From Leisingera sp. S132 (GTDB lineage: Bacteria; Pseudomonadota; Alphaproteobacteria; Rhodobacterales; Rhodobacteraceae): a stretch of 64,000 nt of DNA. The DNA lies in contig NZ_CP083553.1 in NCBI RefSeq assembly GCF_025144465.1, positions 1,114,001 to 1,178,000 of the forward strand. The letters run 5' to 3'. This document shows positions 52,798 through 60,670 of the stretch, one piece after another (positions within the stretch are counted from its first letter, which is position 1; each line of letters opens with the position of its first letter). The position numbers and the translations under genes were made by a program. The notes beneath the pieces were generated by a model. The model did not search any database and was not told the origin of the DNA. It saw only the letters and a list, made by a program, of their open reading frames with translations.

Positions 52798-52887
52798 GCC
52801 TCCTAGGTAAAGCGGGGCACCGCCCGCGGCAAGGGGGGACCGCATTTGTGACTGGCAAAGAGTTTCGCAGCTGGCTAGGGTCGCCAC

Positions 52888-53340
52888 ATGCGTATGACAG
52901 TCATTTCCCTTGCTTCGATTTCCCTGCTGGCGGCCTGCAACGGGCTGCAGCTGAATTCCTCCATTCTTAACGGCGGCGGCGGGCCGTCGGCGGCCGCGCC
53001 GCAGGACCCGGTGCTGCAGCCCGCGCCCGGCGTTGATGTGACCGGGGCAGAACCGCTGGCGCCAGCATCGCCCTCCGCGCCGTCCTTCCTCGGGTCCGCC
53101 ACTACCGTGGCTTCGCTGGGCGATCCATCGCTGCCGGGGCTGTGGATGGAAACACCGCTGGTGGCGGCTGAGCAGCAGGCGCTGATCCGCTCCAACCGCA
53201 ACACCCAGGTAGTGGTCACGCTGAAACCGGTCCCCGGCGAGGCGTCCGGCGGCAGCCGCTTGTCGATCGGCGCGATGCGGGCGCTGGGCCTGCCGCTGAC
53301 GGAATTGGCGGAGCTGCAGGTGCTGCCTCCGGCCGGCTGA
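52888..53340 (+). CDS. Lipoprotein of unknown function
   Basis: 150 residues with a lipoprotein signal: lipobox L14-A15-A16-C17 after a short hydrophobic N-terminus. After Cys17 the first 70 residues are Pro/Ala/Gly-rich and probably flexible. The C-terminal half has a conserved-looking core ([17 protein letters not shown], then [42 protein letters not shown]) that I associate with a Rhodobacterales lipoprotein family sometimes mislabelled as D-galactarate dehydratase; I see no enzymatic motif. It is divergent from moaA, 90 bases away. A double-hairpin terminator follows. Confidence 0.75.
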   Translation: MRMTVISLASISLLAACNGLQLNSSILNGGGGPSAAAPQDPVLQPAPGVDVTGAEPLAPASPSAPSFLGSATTVASLGDPSLPGLWMETPLVAAEQQALIRSNRNTQVVVTLKPVPGEASGGSRLSIGAMRALGLPLTELAELQVLPPAG

Positions 53341-53360
53341 GCTGCATTCAGAAACGGCAA

Positions 53361-53420
53361 AAGCGCCCGCCTGCTTTGGCGGGGTTGGCGCTGCCCGGCG
53401 GGTGCCGGGCGGAGCATTTT
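53361..53420. repeat. Double-hairpin element, copy 2; bidirectional terminator
   Basis: The first stem joins AGCGCC..CCGCC (53362-53371) to GGCGGG..GGCGCT (53378-53392), with TTTTG following it on the minus strand. The second stem GCCCGGC/GCCGGGC (53393-53399/53404-53410) is followed by CATTTT on the plus strand. It lies between convergent genes. Copy 1 is at 9931-9992. Confidence 0.7.
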
Positions 53421-53426
53421 GCAAGC

Positions 53427-54107
53427 CTAGGCGTCTTTCAGGTACTTTGCCGCTTCTTTGCGGGCAAAGCCCTTCATGTCTTGCCCATGTTCCGCCAGGA
53501 AGACGCGGGTACGGTCTGCGTCGTGCTTGCTGAGGTCGCGCAGCCACCAGGCCACTGCTTTCTGCATGAACCAGTCGCGGTCGGGGACGTAGGCTGCGGC
53601 CCAGCCCAGGATGCGTTCGCGGGCTCCCTGATCAGCGGGCTTCAAATTGTTCATCTTGGCCCAGGGCAGGGTTGCCACCAGTGCCGCGCGGCGGGTCCAC
53701 ATGTGCTCCGATTGCGACCACGTTTCCACAGTATCCAGCCGCGATGTGTCCGCCAGCAGCCGTTTTGAAATGGCGGAGCATGCATGATCGGCAATTGCCC
53801 AGCTGTCAAACTGCGGCACCCAGGATTGCAGCAGGTCCCAGACAGCCTGATCCTCTTTGATCCGCGCCTGGGTGAGCAGCTTGCCTGCGGCAATGCGGGC
53901 TTCGAAGATGTCAGTATCCCAGAGCAAGCGGGCCAGCTCCACGCGTTCTGCGACGCTTAAGGCTTGGCGCCAGGACTTGGTCAGTTCATTGGTGGCCGGG
54001 TTGGGCACCCCCAGCACTTCGCGGGCCTGCTTGTGATAGGCCGCCATCTGCTCTGCCCGGCCGGGTTCAGCCTCGGCTTTCAGCGCTTCAAGATAAAATT
54101 CGAGCAT
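53427..54107 (-). CDS. AlkD-like DNA alkylation repair protein
   Basis: 226 residues, all alpha, in the HEAT-like repeat family of AlkD/AlkC DNA glycosylases that remove alkylated bases. Visible features: [58 protein letters not shown], and [15 protein letters not shown] with W and D/E residues typical of the AlkD group, then [23 protein letters not shown]. Whether it retains glycosylase activity cannot be shown from sequence. It begins 22 bases after the stop of the PNPOx-like gene at 54129 and may be co-transcribed with it and glmS. Confidence 0.85.
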   Translation of the reverse strand: MLEFYLEALKAEAEPGRAEQMAAYHKQAREVLGVPNPATNELTKSWRQALSVAERVELARLLWDTDIFEARIAAGKLLTQARIKEDQAVWDLLQSWVPQFDSWAIADHACSAISKRLLADTSRLDTVETWSQSEHMWTRRAALVATLPWAKMNNLKPADQGARERILGWAAAYVPDRDWFMQKAVAWWLRDLSKHDADRTRVFLAEHGQDMKGFARKEAAKYLKDA

Positions 54108-54128
54108 GTGTTTCCTTGGACCGAACCG

Positions 54129-54671
54129 TCACACGGGGACGCCGGTGGGTTTGCCGTCGATGGTGGACTGGTTCTTTTCCGCCCAGTAGGCGCGGATTTG
54201 ATCGTCCGATTTGCCGTCGACCCATTTCTGCATGGTGTCGCGGTCGGACTGGTATTCCATGAAAGGCACCGCATAGCCGCAGGAGGTCTGCACCAGATCG
54301 ACCGAAACATCAAAAATTTGCCGGGCGCTGCGGTGGGCAGGGAACAGGGCGGCCAGTTCCGCCCAGCCGTTATCGCCCGCGTGCAGGACCCTGGCGGTGC
54401 CATAAGTGCGCAGGATCATCGGGCGGGTGGTGAAGGAGCACCACATCAGGGTCATCCGGTTCACTTCCAGGAGATGGCCCGCGGTTTCGTTGCCGCTGCC
54501 GGTCAGGTTCATCCAGACAATCCGGTCCGGCCCCAGAACCCGCAGCGAGTCCATTCCCTTGGGGGAGATGTTCACACGGCCCTCCGGCCCGGCAGAGCCG
54601 GTGAAGAACATGTGCTGCTCCTCAATGAACTTGCGGTGGGCGTCTTCGATCTGCGGGAACTGCTTGGACAT
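54129..54671 (-). CDS. Pyridoxamine 5'-phosphate oxidase-like flavin-binding protein
   Basis: 180 residues with the split-barrel fold of the PNPOx-like group: QHMFFTGSAGPEGRVNISPKGMDSLRVLGPDRIVWMNLTGSGNETAGHL at the N-terminus, FTTRPMILRTYGTARVLH, and a C-terminal helical part. These proteins bind FMN, F420 or heme; the exact cofactor and substrate are not evident. It is probably not the vitamin B6 enzyme PdxH, whose substrate motifs are missing. The start is 3 bases after the glmS stop, so it is translated with the glmU-glmS unit. Confidence 0.8.
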   Translation of the reverse strand: MSKQFPQIEDAHRKFIEEQHMFFTGSAGPEGRVNISPKGMDSLRVLGPDRIVWMNLTGSGNETAGHLLEVNRMTLMWCSFTTRPMILRTYGTARVLHAGDNGWAELAALFPAHRSARQIFDVSVDLVQTSCGYAVPFMEYQSDRDTMQKWVDGKSDDQIRAYWAEKNQSTIDGKPTGVPV

Positions 54672-54674
54672 GGC

Positions 54675-56498
54675 TCACTCCACTGTCACTGATTTTGCCA
54701 GGTTGCGCGGCTGGTCCACATCGGTGCCTTTGGCAACTGCGGTGTGATAGGCTAGGAGCTGTGCCGGAATGGCATAGACGATTGGCGACAGCGCTTCCTT
54801 GACGTGGGGCATCCGGATGGCGCACCAGACGTCGTCTCCGGCTTCGTCAATGCCGTCCTGGTCGGAAATCATCAGCACCTTGCCCTTGCGGGCCAGGACT
54901 TCCTGCATGTTGGAGACGGACTTGTCGAACAGCGAGTCCTTGGGCGTCAGCACCACCACTGGCATGTTCTTGTCGATGAGGGCGATGGGCCCGTGCTTCA
55001 GCTCGCCGGAGGCATAAGCCTCGGCATGGATGTAGCTGATTTCCTTCAGCTTCAGCGCGCCTTCCAGCGCCAGCGGGAACATCAGGCCGCGGCCCAGGAA
55101 CAAGACGTCGCGGGCTTCGCTGACCTTCTGCGCCGCCAGGCGGATTGCCTCGTTCTGCTCCAGCGCGGAGGACAATACATTGGGCAGCCCGCGGATTGCG
55201 GTGGCATACTCGGCCATTTCTTCTGCGTTCACATGCCCGCGGTCGCAGGCAGCCTTGAGCGCCAGTGCGAGGAGAACTGTCAGCTGGCAGGTGAACGCCT
55301 TGGTCGAGGCCACGCCAATTTCCGGGCCCGCAAAGATCGGCAGCGCCAGATCGCTTTCCCGCGCGATGGAGCTTTCGGGGACGTTGACCACCGACAGGAT
55401 CTTGTCCGCCTTTTCCTGGCAGTAGCGCAGCGCCGCCAGAGTGTCGGCAGTCTCGCCTGATTGCGACACAAACAGCGCCAGCGTCTTTTCGGGGATCGGC
55501 GGTTCGCGGTAGCGGAACTCGGAGGCGATATCGACTTCCACAGGCAGGCGGGCGATCTGCTCGAACCAGTATTTGGCGGTTAGGCAGGCATAGAATGCGG
55601 TGCCGCAGGCAACCATGGTCAGCCGTTCGACCTTGGAGAAATCCACGCCTTCGCCGGGCAGGCGCACGGTGTTTTCCTCAACCGGCAGGTAATGGCGGAT
55701 GGCCTCGGCAATCACGTGCGGCTGCTCGGCGATTTCCTTGGCCATGAAATGCTTGTGGCCGCCCTTGTCGACCTGGGTGGAGTCGATCTGGATGGTCTTG
55801 GTTTCGCGGTTCACCAGCTCGCCGCGCGCATTGCGGATTTCTGCGCCTGCGCGGGTGACAACAGCGCGGTCGCCTTCTTCCAGATAGGTGATCCGATCGG
55901 TGAGCGGCGCCAGCGCGATGGCGTCGGAACCTACGAACATCTCGCCGTCGCCATGGCCGATCGCCAGGGGGGAACCCTTGCGGGCCGCGATAATAAGATC
56001 TTCCTCGCCATCAAACAGGAAGGCCAGGGCAAAGGCGCCCTCCAGCTGGTCCAGCGTTTTGAAGGCTGCATCCACCGGGCTGTGTCCCTCTTTCAAATAC
56101 CGCTCCGTCATCAGGGCGACGGTTTCGGTGTCGGTCTCGGTGCGGAACTCCATGCCGCAGTTCAGAAGCTCTGCGCGCAGTTCCTTGTAGTTTTCGATAA
56201 TGCCGTTGTGCACCACCGCTACCGCTCCGGCCCGGTGCGGATGGGCATTGCTGACGGACGGTGCACCATGAGTGGCCCAGCGGGTGTGGCCGATGCCAGC
56301 CTTGCCGGCCAGCGGTTCGTGCACCAGCAGGTCGGAGAGGTTCACCAGTTTGCCTACCGCACGGCGGCGGCGCAGGGCGCCGTCGTTCACCGTGGCAATG
56401 CCCGCGCTGTCATAGCCGCGGTATTCCAGCCGCTTCAACGCTTCCACCAGGATCGGGGCGGCCTCGTGATTGCCCAGTACGCCGACTATTCCGCACAT
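54675..56498 (-). CDS. glmS: Glutamine-fructose-6-phosphate aminotransferase
   Basis: 607 residues from the ATG at 56496-56498, which puts the catalytic Cys directly after the initiator Met (M-CGIVGVLG); a GTG one codon earlier would block this and is rejected. GlmS makes glucosamine-6-phosphate from fructose-6-phosphate and glutamine, feeding LPS and peptidoglycan. The N-terminal glutaminase domain shows GIGHTRWATHG and VVHNGIIENYKELR. Two SIS sugar-phosphate domains follow (residues about 290-430 and 460-600; LFVSQSGETADTLAAL, ASGELKHGPIALID), ending in the typical AKSVTVE. The start overlaps the glmU stop by one base (TGATG), so glmU and glmS are coupled. No glmS ribozyme motif was seen. 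Confidence 0.96.
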   Translation of the reverse strand: MCGIVGVLGNHEAAPILVEALKRLEYRGYDSAGIATVNDGALRRRRAVGKLVNLSDLLVHEPLAGKAGIGHTRWATHGAPSVSNAHPHRAGAVAVVHNGIIENYKELRAELLNCGMEFRTETDTETVALMTERYLKEGHSPVDAAFKTLDQLEGAFALAFLFDGEEDLIIAARKGSPLAIGHGDGEMFVGSDAIALAPLTDRITYLEEGDRAVVTRAGAEIRNARGELVNRETKTIQIDSTQVDKGGHKHFMAKEIAEQPHVIAEAIRHYLPVEENTVRLPGEGVDFSKVERLTMVACGTAFYACLTAKYWFEQIARLPVEVDIASEFRYREPPIPEKTLALFVSQSGETADTLAALRYCQEKADKILSVVNVPESSIARESDLALPIFAGPEIGVASTKAFTCQLTVLLALALKAACDRGHVNAEEMAEYATAIRGLPNVLSSALEQNEAIRLAAQKVSEARDVLFLGRGLMFPLALEGALKLKEISYIHAEAYASGELKHGPIALIDKNMPVVVLTPKDSLFDKSVSNMQEVLARKGKVLMISDQDGIDEAGDDVWCAIRMPHVKEALSPIVYAIPAQLLAYHTAVAKGTDVDQPRNLAKSVTVE

Positions 56499-57853
56499 CA
56501 CTTGGCTCCCTTCTGCAGGCGGGCCTTCTTTGCGCGCAGCATATCCATCAGCTTACGCGCGCGGCCCGGTTTGTTGGTCTGTTCGGCGCGGGCAATCGCC
56601 AGGTCGCCGTCTTCCACATTCTTGGTCACCACCGCGCCGGTTGCAGTCATCGCCTCGTTGCCGACGCGCACCGGGGCGACCAGCATGGTGTTCGACCCGA
56701 TAAAGGCGCGGGCGCCGATCTCGGTGCGGTGCTTCATCACCCCGTCATAGTTGCAGGTAATCGTGCCTGCGCCAATATTCGTTGCCTCGCCGACCGACGC
56801 ATCGCCGATGTAGCTGAGGTGATTGACCTTGGCGCCTTCGGCAATCTCGGCGTTCTTGATCTCGACGAAATTTCCGATGTGGGTGTTTTCGGCCAGTTCG
56901 GCGCCAGGACGCAGGCGGGCATACGGCCCGACCTTGGCGCCGCGGCTGACGTGGCAGCCCTCCAGATGCGAAAACGCCCGGATCAGCGCGCCGCTTTCCA
57001 CCGTGACACCGGGGCCGAAGACCACGTTCGGTTCGATCACTGTGTCGCGGCCGATGAAGGTATCAAAGGCGAGGTAGACAGTTTCCGGCGCCATCAGGGT
57101 GACGCCCAGCTCCATCAGGTCTTCCCGCGCCTGCGCCTGGAACAGCGCATCCGCCTGCGCCAGTTCCGCGCGGGAGTTGACGCCCAGCGTTTCAGCCTCG
57201 TCGCAGGATACGGCGGTCACTTTCAGATTTTCGCGCCGCGCCAGTTCCACCAGATCGGTCAGGTAGTATTCGCCAGAGGCGTTTTCATTGCCAACCTTGG
57301 CGATCAGGTCGAACATCGCGCTGGCCTTGCCTGCCATCAGGCCGGAATTGCAGAAGGAAATCGCGCGCACCGCCTCGCTCGCGTCCTTGAATTCGACAAT
57401 CCGTTCCAGGCTGTCGCCGTCCATCACCAGGCGGCCATAGCGGCCCGGATCAGCGGCCTGGAACCCCAGCACGACGAGGTCGGCACGCTGGCGGGCCTCA
57501 ACCATACGCTCCAGTGTTTCGGGGCTGACAAACGGCGTGTCGCCGTAAAGCACAACCACATCGCCCGCGAACCCCTCCAGCGCGGTGCGGGCCTGATCGA
57601 CCGCATGGGCGGTGCCAAGCTGTTCTTCCTGCAGGACAACTTCGGCCTCTTCGTCGATTTCGGCAACTGCCTTGCGGACCTCGTCCGCCCCGTGGCCTGC
57701 CACGATGATGATGCGCTCCGGCGCCAGCGCACGGCCTGCGGCCATCGCATGCTCCAGCATCGGCGCCTGGGCAATCGGGTGCAGCACTTTCGGGAGGTCG
57801 GAGTTCATCCGCGTGCCTTTACCGGCCGCCAGGATGACAAGGGCAATGCTCAT
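56498..57853 (-). CDS. glmU: Bifunctional UDP-N-acetylglucosamine pyrophosphorylase / glucosamine-1-phosphate N-acetyltransferase
   Basis: 451 residues. GlmU performs the last two steps to UDP-GlcNAc. The N-terminal uridylyltransferase domain starts LVILAAGKGTRMNSDLPKVLHPIAQ, with LYGDTPFVSPETLERMV. The C-terminal left-handed beta-helix acetyltransferase domain has hexapeptide repeats and IGNFVEIKNAEIAEGAKVNHLSYIGDASVGEATNIGAGTITCNYDG. The stop overlaps the glmS start by one base. gph is divergent, 131 bases away. Together with glmS, lpxC, waaA and lpsB the window covers much of the envelope sugar supply. Confidence 0.96.
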   Translation of the reverse strand: MSIALVILAAGKGTRMNSDLPKVLHPIAQAPMLEHAMAAGRALAPERIIIVAGHGADEVRKAVAEIDEEAEVVLQEEQLGTAHAVDQARTALEGFAGDVVVLYGDTPFVSPETLERMVEARQRADLVVLGFQAADPGRYGRLVMDGDSLERIVEFKDASEAVRAISFCNSGLMAGKASAMFDLIAKVGNENASGEYYLTDLVELARRENLKVTAVSCDEAETLGVNSRAELAQADALFQAQAREDLMELGVTLMAPETVYLAFDTFIGRDTVIEPNVVFGPGVTVESGALIRAFSHLEGCHVSRGAKVGPYARLRPGAELAENTHIGNFVEIKNAEIAEGAKVNHLSYIGDASVGEATNIGAGTITCNYDGVMKHRTEIGARAFIGSNTMLVAPVRVGNEAMTATGAVVTKNVEDGDLAIARAEQTNKPGRARKLMDMLRAKKARLQKGAK

Positions 57854-57984
57854 AATCGCTTTTCTCTTTGTCTTTTTAGCGCTCCCGTTTTATCCGCTAA
57901 CAGGCGGGGCGCAAGGGATAGCGCCATCAAACAAGATTGCGGGCTGCAACATGCAGCGGCGGAAAAGTGCCGAAAGGGCAGGGC

Positions 57985-58647
57985 ATGCGAACGGTTATCT
58001 TCGATCTGGACGGCACGCTGGCGGATACTTCCGGCGATCTGCTGGCGGCGGCAAATGCCTGTTTCCGGCAGATGGGCCTTGGTGACGTGCTTGACCGGCC
58101 GGAAGATGCTGCTGTTGCCTTGCGCGGTGGTCGCAACATGCTGGCGACCGGCCTGAAGCGGACAGGCAAGTTCGATCAGGCAACAGTTGATGAGTTCTAT
58201 CCGGTGCTGCTGGAGGCCTACCGCGATGCCATCGACCACCACACTGTGCTCTATCCCGGCGCGATGGATGCCGTAGAGAGGCTGAAAACCGCAGGTTTCG
58301 GCGTCGGCATCTGCACCAACAAACCTGAGGGGCTGGCAGAGCAGCTGATGCGCAGCCTTGGCGTGCGGGATGCCTTTGCCTCGCTGGTCGGGGCAGACAC
58401 GCTGCCGGTGCGCAAACCCAACCCGGAACCGCTGTTCGAGGCCGCCCGCCGCGCAGGCGGCGATCCGGCCCGCACCCTGCTGGTCGGCGACAGCGACACC
58501 GACCGCAATACTTCCGCCAATGCGGGCGTGCCGTCGGTGCTGGTGACCTTCGGCCCCTCCGGCGATGACATGGCAGCGTTGAAGCCGGAGGCGCTGCTGC
58601 ACCGGTTTGAGGACCTTCTGGATGTTGCGGAGCGGCTGATTTCGTGA
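57985..58647 (+). CDS. gph: Phosphoglycolate phosphatase-like HAD hydrolase
   Basis: 220 residues from the ATG at 57985, supported by AAAGGGCAGGG. The HAD motif I is FDLDGTLADTSGD (nucleophile D7, acid D9). The cap domain spans about residues 15-80. Motif II lies in GICTNKPEG, the motif III lysine in RKPNPEP, and motif IV in LLVGDSDTDRNTS. The family member Gph removes phosphoglycolate formed by oxygenase activity or DNA repair; the sequence and its site divergent from glmU fit Gph of related bacteria. The frame is open up to 57937, but the added codons lack family similarity. Confidence 0.9.
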   Translation: MRTVIFDLDGTLADTSGDLLAAANACFRQMGLGDVLDRPEDAAVALRGGRNMLATGLKRTGKFDQATVDEFYPVLLEAYRDAIDHHTVLYPGAMDAVERLKTAGFGVGICTNKPEGLAEQLMRSLGVRDAFASLVGADTLPVRKPNPEPLFEAARRAGGDPARTLLVGDSDTDRNTSANAGVPSVLVTFGPSGDDMAALKPEALLHRFEDLLDVAERLIS

Positions 58648-58691
58648 TCCCGCAACTCAGTTTCGGGAAAATCGTCTCTCCAGCTTCTCTC

Positions 58692-58720
58692 TTGACCGCT
58701 GACAGCCCGCGGCTCACAAA
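58692..58720 (+). promoter_or_regulatory. Possible promoter for the DegT-type gene
   Basis: TTGACC (58692-58697), a 17-base spacer and CACAAA (58715-58720) lie directly before the ATG at 58727. The -35 is good and the -10 poor. If active, transcription would start at or next to the start codon. Confidence 0.3.
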
Positions 58721-58726
58721 CGCCGC

Positions 58727-59920
58727 ATGAGCGAAAAGTTTACCGGGTCATTCACCCAGCAGGAACCCATCCCCGAAGACGCTATCGAGGCCGCGCTGGC
58801 GGTGCTTCGTCACGGACGGCTGCACCGCTACAATGTGGCCGAGGGCGAGCCAGGCGAAACCGCGCTGCTGGAGCAGGAGTTCGCGGCGCAGATGGGCGCA
58901 AAATACTGCCTTGCGGTGGCGTCCGGAGGCTATGCGCTGGCAACCTCGCTGCGCGCCGTCGGCGTGAAGCCTGGCGACAAGGTGCTGACCAACGCCTTCA
59001 CCCTGGCGCCGGTGCCGGGATCCATTGCTTCTGTCGGGGCGGAGCCGGTGTTTGTCGAGGTGACCGAAAGCCTGACGATTGATCTGGACGATTTGGCGGC
59101 CAAGGCGGATCAGGCCAAGGTGCTGATGCTGTCGCACATGCGAGGACACCTGTGCGACATGGACCGGCTGATGGAGATCTGCGATGCAGCGGGCATCACC
59201 GTGATCGAGGATTGCGCTCACACCATGGGCGCCTCTTGGAACGGGGTGCTGTCGGGCCGCCACGGTGCGGCCGGCTGCTATTCCTGCCAGACCTACAAGC
59301 ATGTGAACTCGGGCGAGGGCGGGTTGCTCATCACGAATGATGAAGAGATTGCTGCCCGCGCCATCATGATGTCCGGCTCCTATATGCTCTATGGCCGCCA
59401 TATGGCGGCGCCAGGGCCGGAGGTGTTCGAGCGGGTGAAATACGAGACCCCCAACATCTCGGGGCGCATGGACAATCTGCGCGCCGCCATCCTGCGGCCG
59501 CAGCTGCGCGATCTGGATACCCAGGTGCAACGCTGGAATGACCGCTACCGCGCGGTGGAGGAGGGCCTGCGCGGCACGCCCGGCCTGACGGTGGTGGAGC
59601 GCCCCGCGCAGGAGGTCTACGTCGGCTCCTCGATTCAGTTCCTGCTTCTGGACTGGTCCGAGGACGCGGTTCAGGAGGCTGTCCGCCGCTGCGCCGCCCG
59701 CGGCGTTGAACTGAAATGGTTCGGCACGCCGGAACCTGTGGCCTTCACCTCCCGCTATGACAGCTGGCGCTACGCAGAAACGCCGCGGCTGCCGCAAAGC
59801 GACCGCGTCCTCGCGGGCATCATCGACATGCGGGTGCCGCTGACTTTCAGCCTCCAGGACTGCGCGCAGATCGCCCGCATCATCCGGGCAGAGGTTTCCG
59901 CCGTCTATCAGTCCGCCTGA
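58727..59920 (+). CDS. DegT/DnrJ/EryC1/StrS family PLP aminotransferase
   Basis: 397 residues. The family transfers amino groups to keto sugars or related compounds, using PLP bound to a lysine. K191 in CQTYKHVNSGEGGLL is the expected cofactor lysine. Other marks: LAVASGGYALATSLRAVGVKPGDKVLTNAFTLAPVPGSI, VIEDCAHTMGASWNG with the cofactor Asp, and NISGRMDNLRAAILRPQLRDL. No nucleotide-sugar genes are adjacent, so the substrate is uncertain. There is no Shine-Dalgarno before the ATG; a leaderless mRNA is possible. The last 13 bases overlap the 3' end of creA on the other strand. Confidence 0.88.
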   Translation: MSEKFTGSFTQQEPIPEDAIEAALAVLRHGRLHRYNVAEGEPGETALLEQEFAAQMGAKYCLAVASGGYALATSLRAVGVKPGDKVLTNAFTLAPVPGSIASVGAEPVFVEVTESLTIDLDDLAAKADQAKVLMLSHMRGHLCDMDRLMEICDAAGITVIEDCAHTMGASWNGVLSGRHGAAGCYSCQTYKHVNSGEGGLLITNDEEIAARAIMMSGSYMLYGRHMAAPGPEVFERVKYETPNISGRMDNLRAAILRPQLRDLDTQVQRWNDRYRAVEEGLRGTPGLTVVERPAQEVYVGSSIQFLLLDWSEDAVQEAVRRCAARGVELKWFGTPEPVAFTSRYDSWRYAETPRLPQSDRVLAGIIDMRVPLTFSLQDCAQIARIIRAEVSAVYQSA

Positions 59921-60366
59921 TAGAGCGGCACCGTCGAGATTGAAACCTTGGCAGACCCGTCAGTCAGCTCTGCCGCGTGGGCGGCATAGATCAGGGTCTG
60001 GTTCGCCTCGTCAAAGATCCGCTTCACCCGCAGCGATTTCAGGATGATGGAGCGCGACGCGCGGAACACGTCCTCTCCGTCGCGACCGCGATCGATGTCG
60101 CCCAGAGTGATCGGCCCGGTCTGGCGGCAGGCGATGGAGGCGTTTGAAGGGTCTTCGAACCAGTTGCCTTTGGACAGCCGGTCAATCAGCCCGCGTTCGA
60201 AATAGGCAATATGGCAGGTCACGCCGTCGACTTTCGGGTCGGCGATAGCCTCGATAATGATGTCGTTTCCGACCCAATCGACGCCGATCTGCCCGACCTC
60301 CTCGGCGGCGGCAGGCAGGTTGAGCAGGCAGAATGCGGCGGCCAGGGCGGGGGTTGCTCGTGTCAT
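59908..60366 (-). CDS. creA: CreA family protein
   Basis: 152 residues with an N-terminal export signal (TRATPALAAAFCLLNLPAAA, cleavage likely before EEVGQIG). The core matches CreA: VGNDIIIEAIADPKVDGVTCHIAYFERGLI, the SNASIACRQTGPI segment with two Cys that may form a disulfide, and RGRDGEDVFRASRSIILKSLRVKRIFDEANQTLIYAAHA. The protein is periplasmic and of unknown function. It is convergent with the DegT-type gene and their ends overlap by 13 bases. The upstream side holds a copy of the triple-palindrome repeat and the ivd promoter. Confidence 0.9.
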   Translation of the reverse strand: MTRATPALAAAFCLLNLPAAAEEVGQIGVDWVGNDIIIEAIADPKVDGVTCHIAYFERGLIDRLSKGNWFEDPSNASIACRQTGPITLGDIDRGRDGEDVFRASRSIILKSLRVKRIFDEANQTLIYAAHAAELTDGSAKVSISTVPLYQAD

Positions 60367-60461
60367 TTGAAACTCCTCTGGATTGCAGGCAGGGCAGGTT
60401 TTCCGTGTCTGTCTCTTAACGCCCGCAAGCGGGAAAAGGTCCCTGCCGGCTGAACTGCCAG

Positions 60462-60531
60462 CCTGAATTCTACGAGAATTCCGGCCCGGAAAGCACGTGT
60501 TTTCCGTTCCGTTTCCCGTGCCCGAAAACGG
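60462..60531. repeat. Triple-palindrome repeat, copy 2 (inverted)
   Basis: Reverse complement of the element at 13004-13073. The same three palindromes appear in reverse order at 60462-60484, 60483-60510 (CACGTG core at 60494-60499) and 60509-60531, but with several mismatches within stems. It lies between creA and the ivd promoter, in a gap of 304 bases. Confidence 0.85.
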
Positions 60532-60624
60532 TGCCTTCTAAATTGGGGCTGTTATGCGGCTTGGACGCTGCGTTCGTGGGCGCTGGACCGCCATTGACCC
60601 GAATCGAAGGCTCCTTTATTGAAT

Positions 60625-60644
60625 TGAACAACTGTTCATATAAT
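60625..60644 (+). promoter_or_regulatory. ivd promoter with abutting palindromic operator
   Basis: TATAAT at 60639-60644 is a perfect -10 hexamer, 26 bases before the ivd ATG. The 14-bp palindrome TGAACAACTGTTCA (60625-60638) abuts it and would occupy the spacer between -35 and -10. A repressor bound there would block transcription. Confidence 0.6.
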
Positions 60645-60670
60645 CGGCTCTGGCCTGGAGGATCCGCGGG

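Noticed and set aside
54600-54680. Search for a glmS ribozyme or leader riboswitch around glmS
   Set aside because: glmS overlaps glmU at its start and has no leader of its own, so such an element is excluded at the 5' side; nothing was seen at the 3' side.
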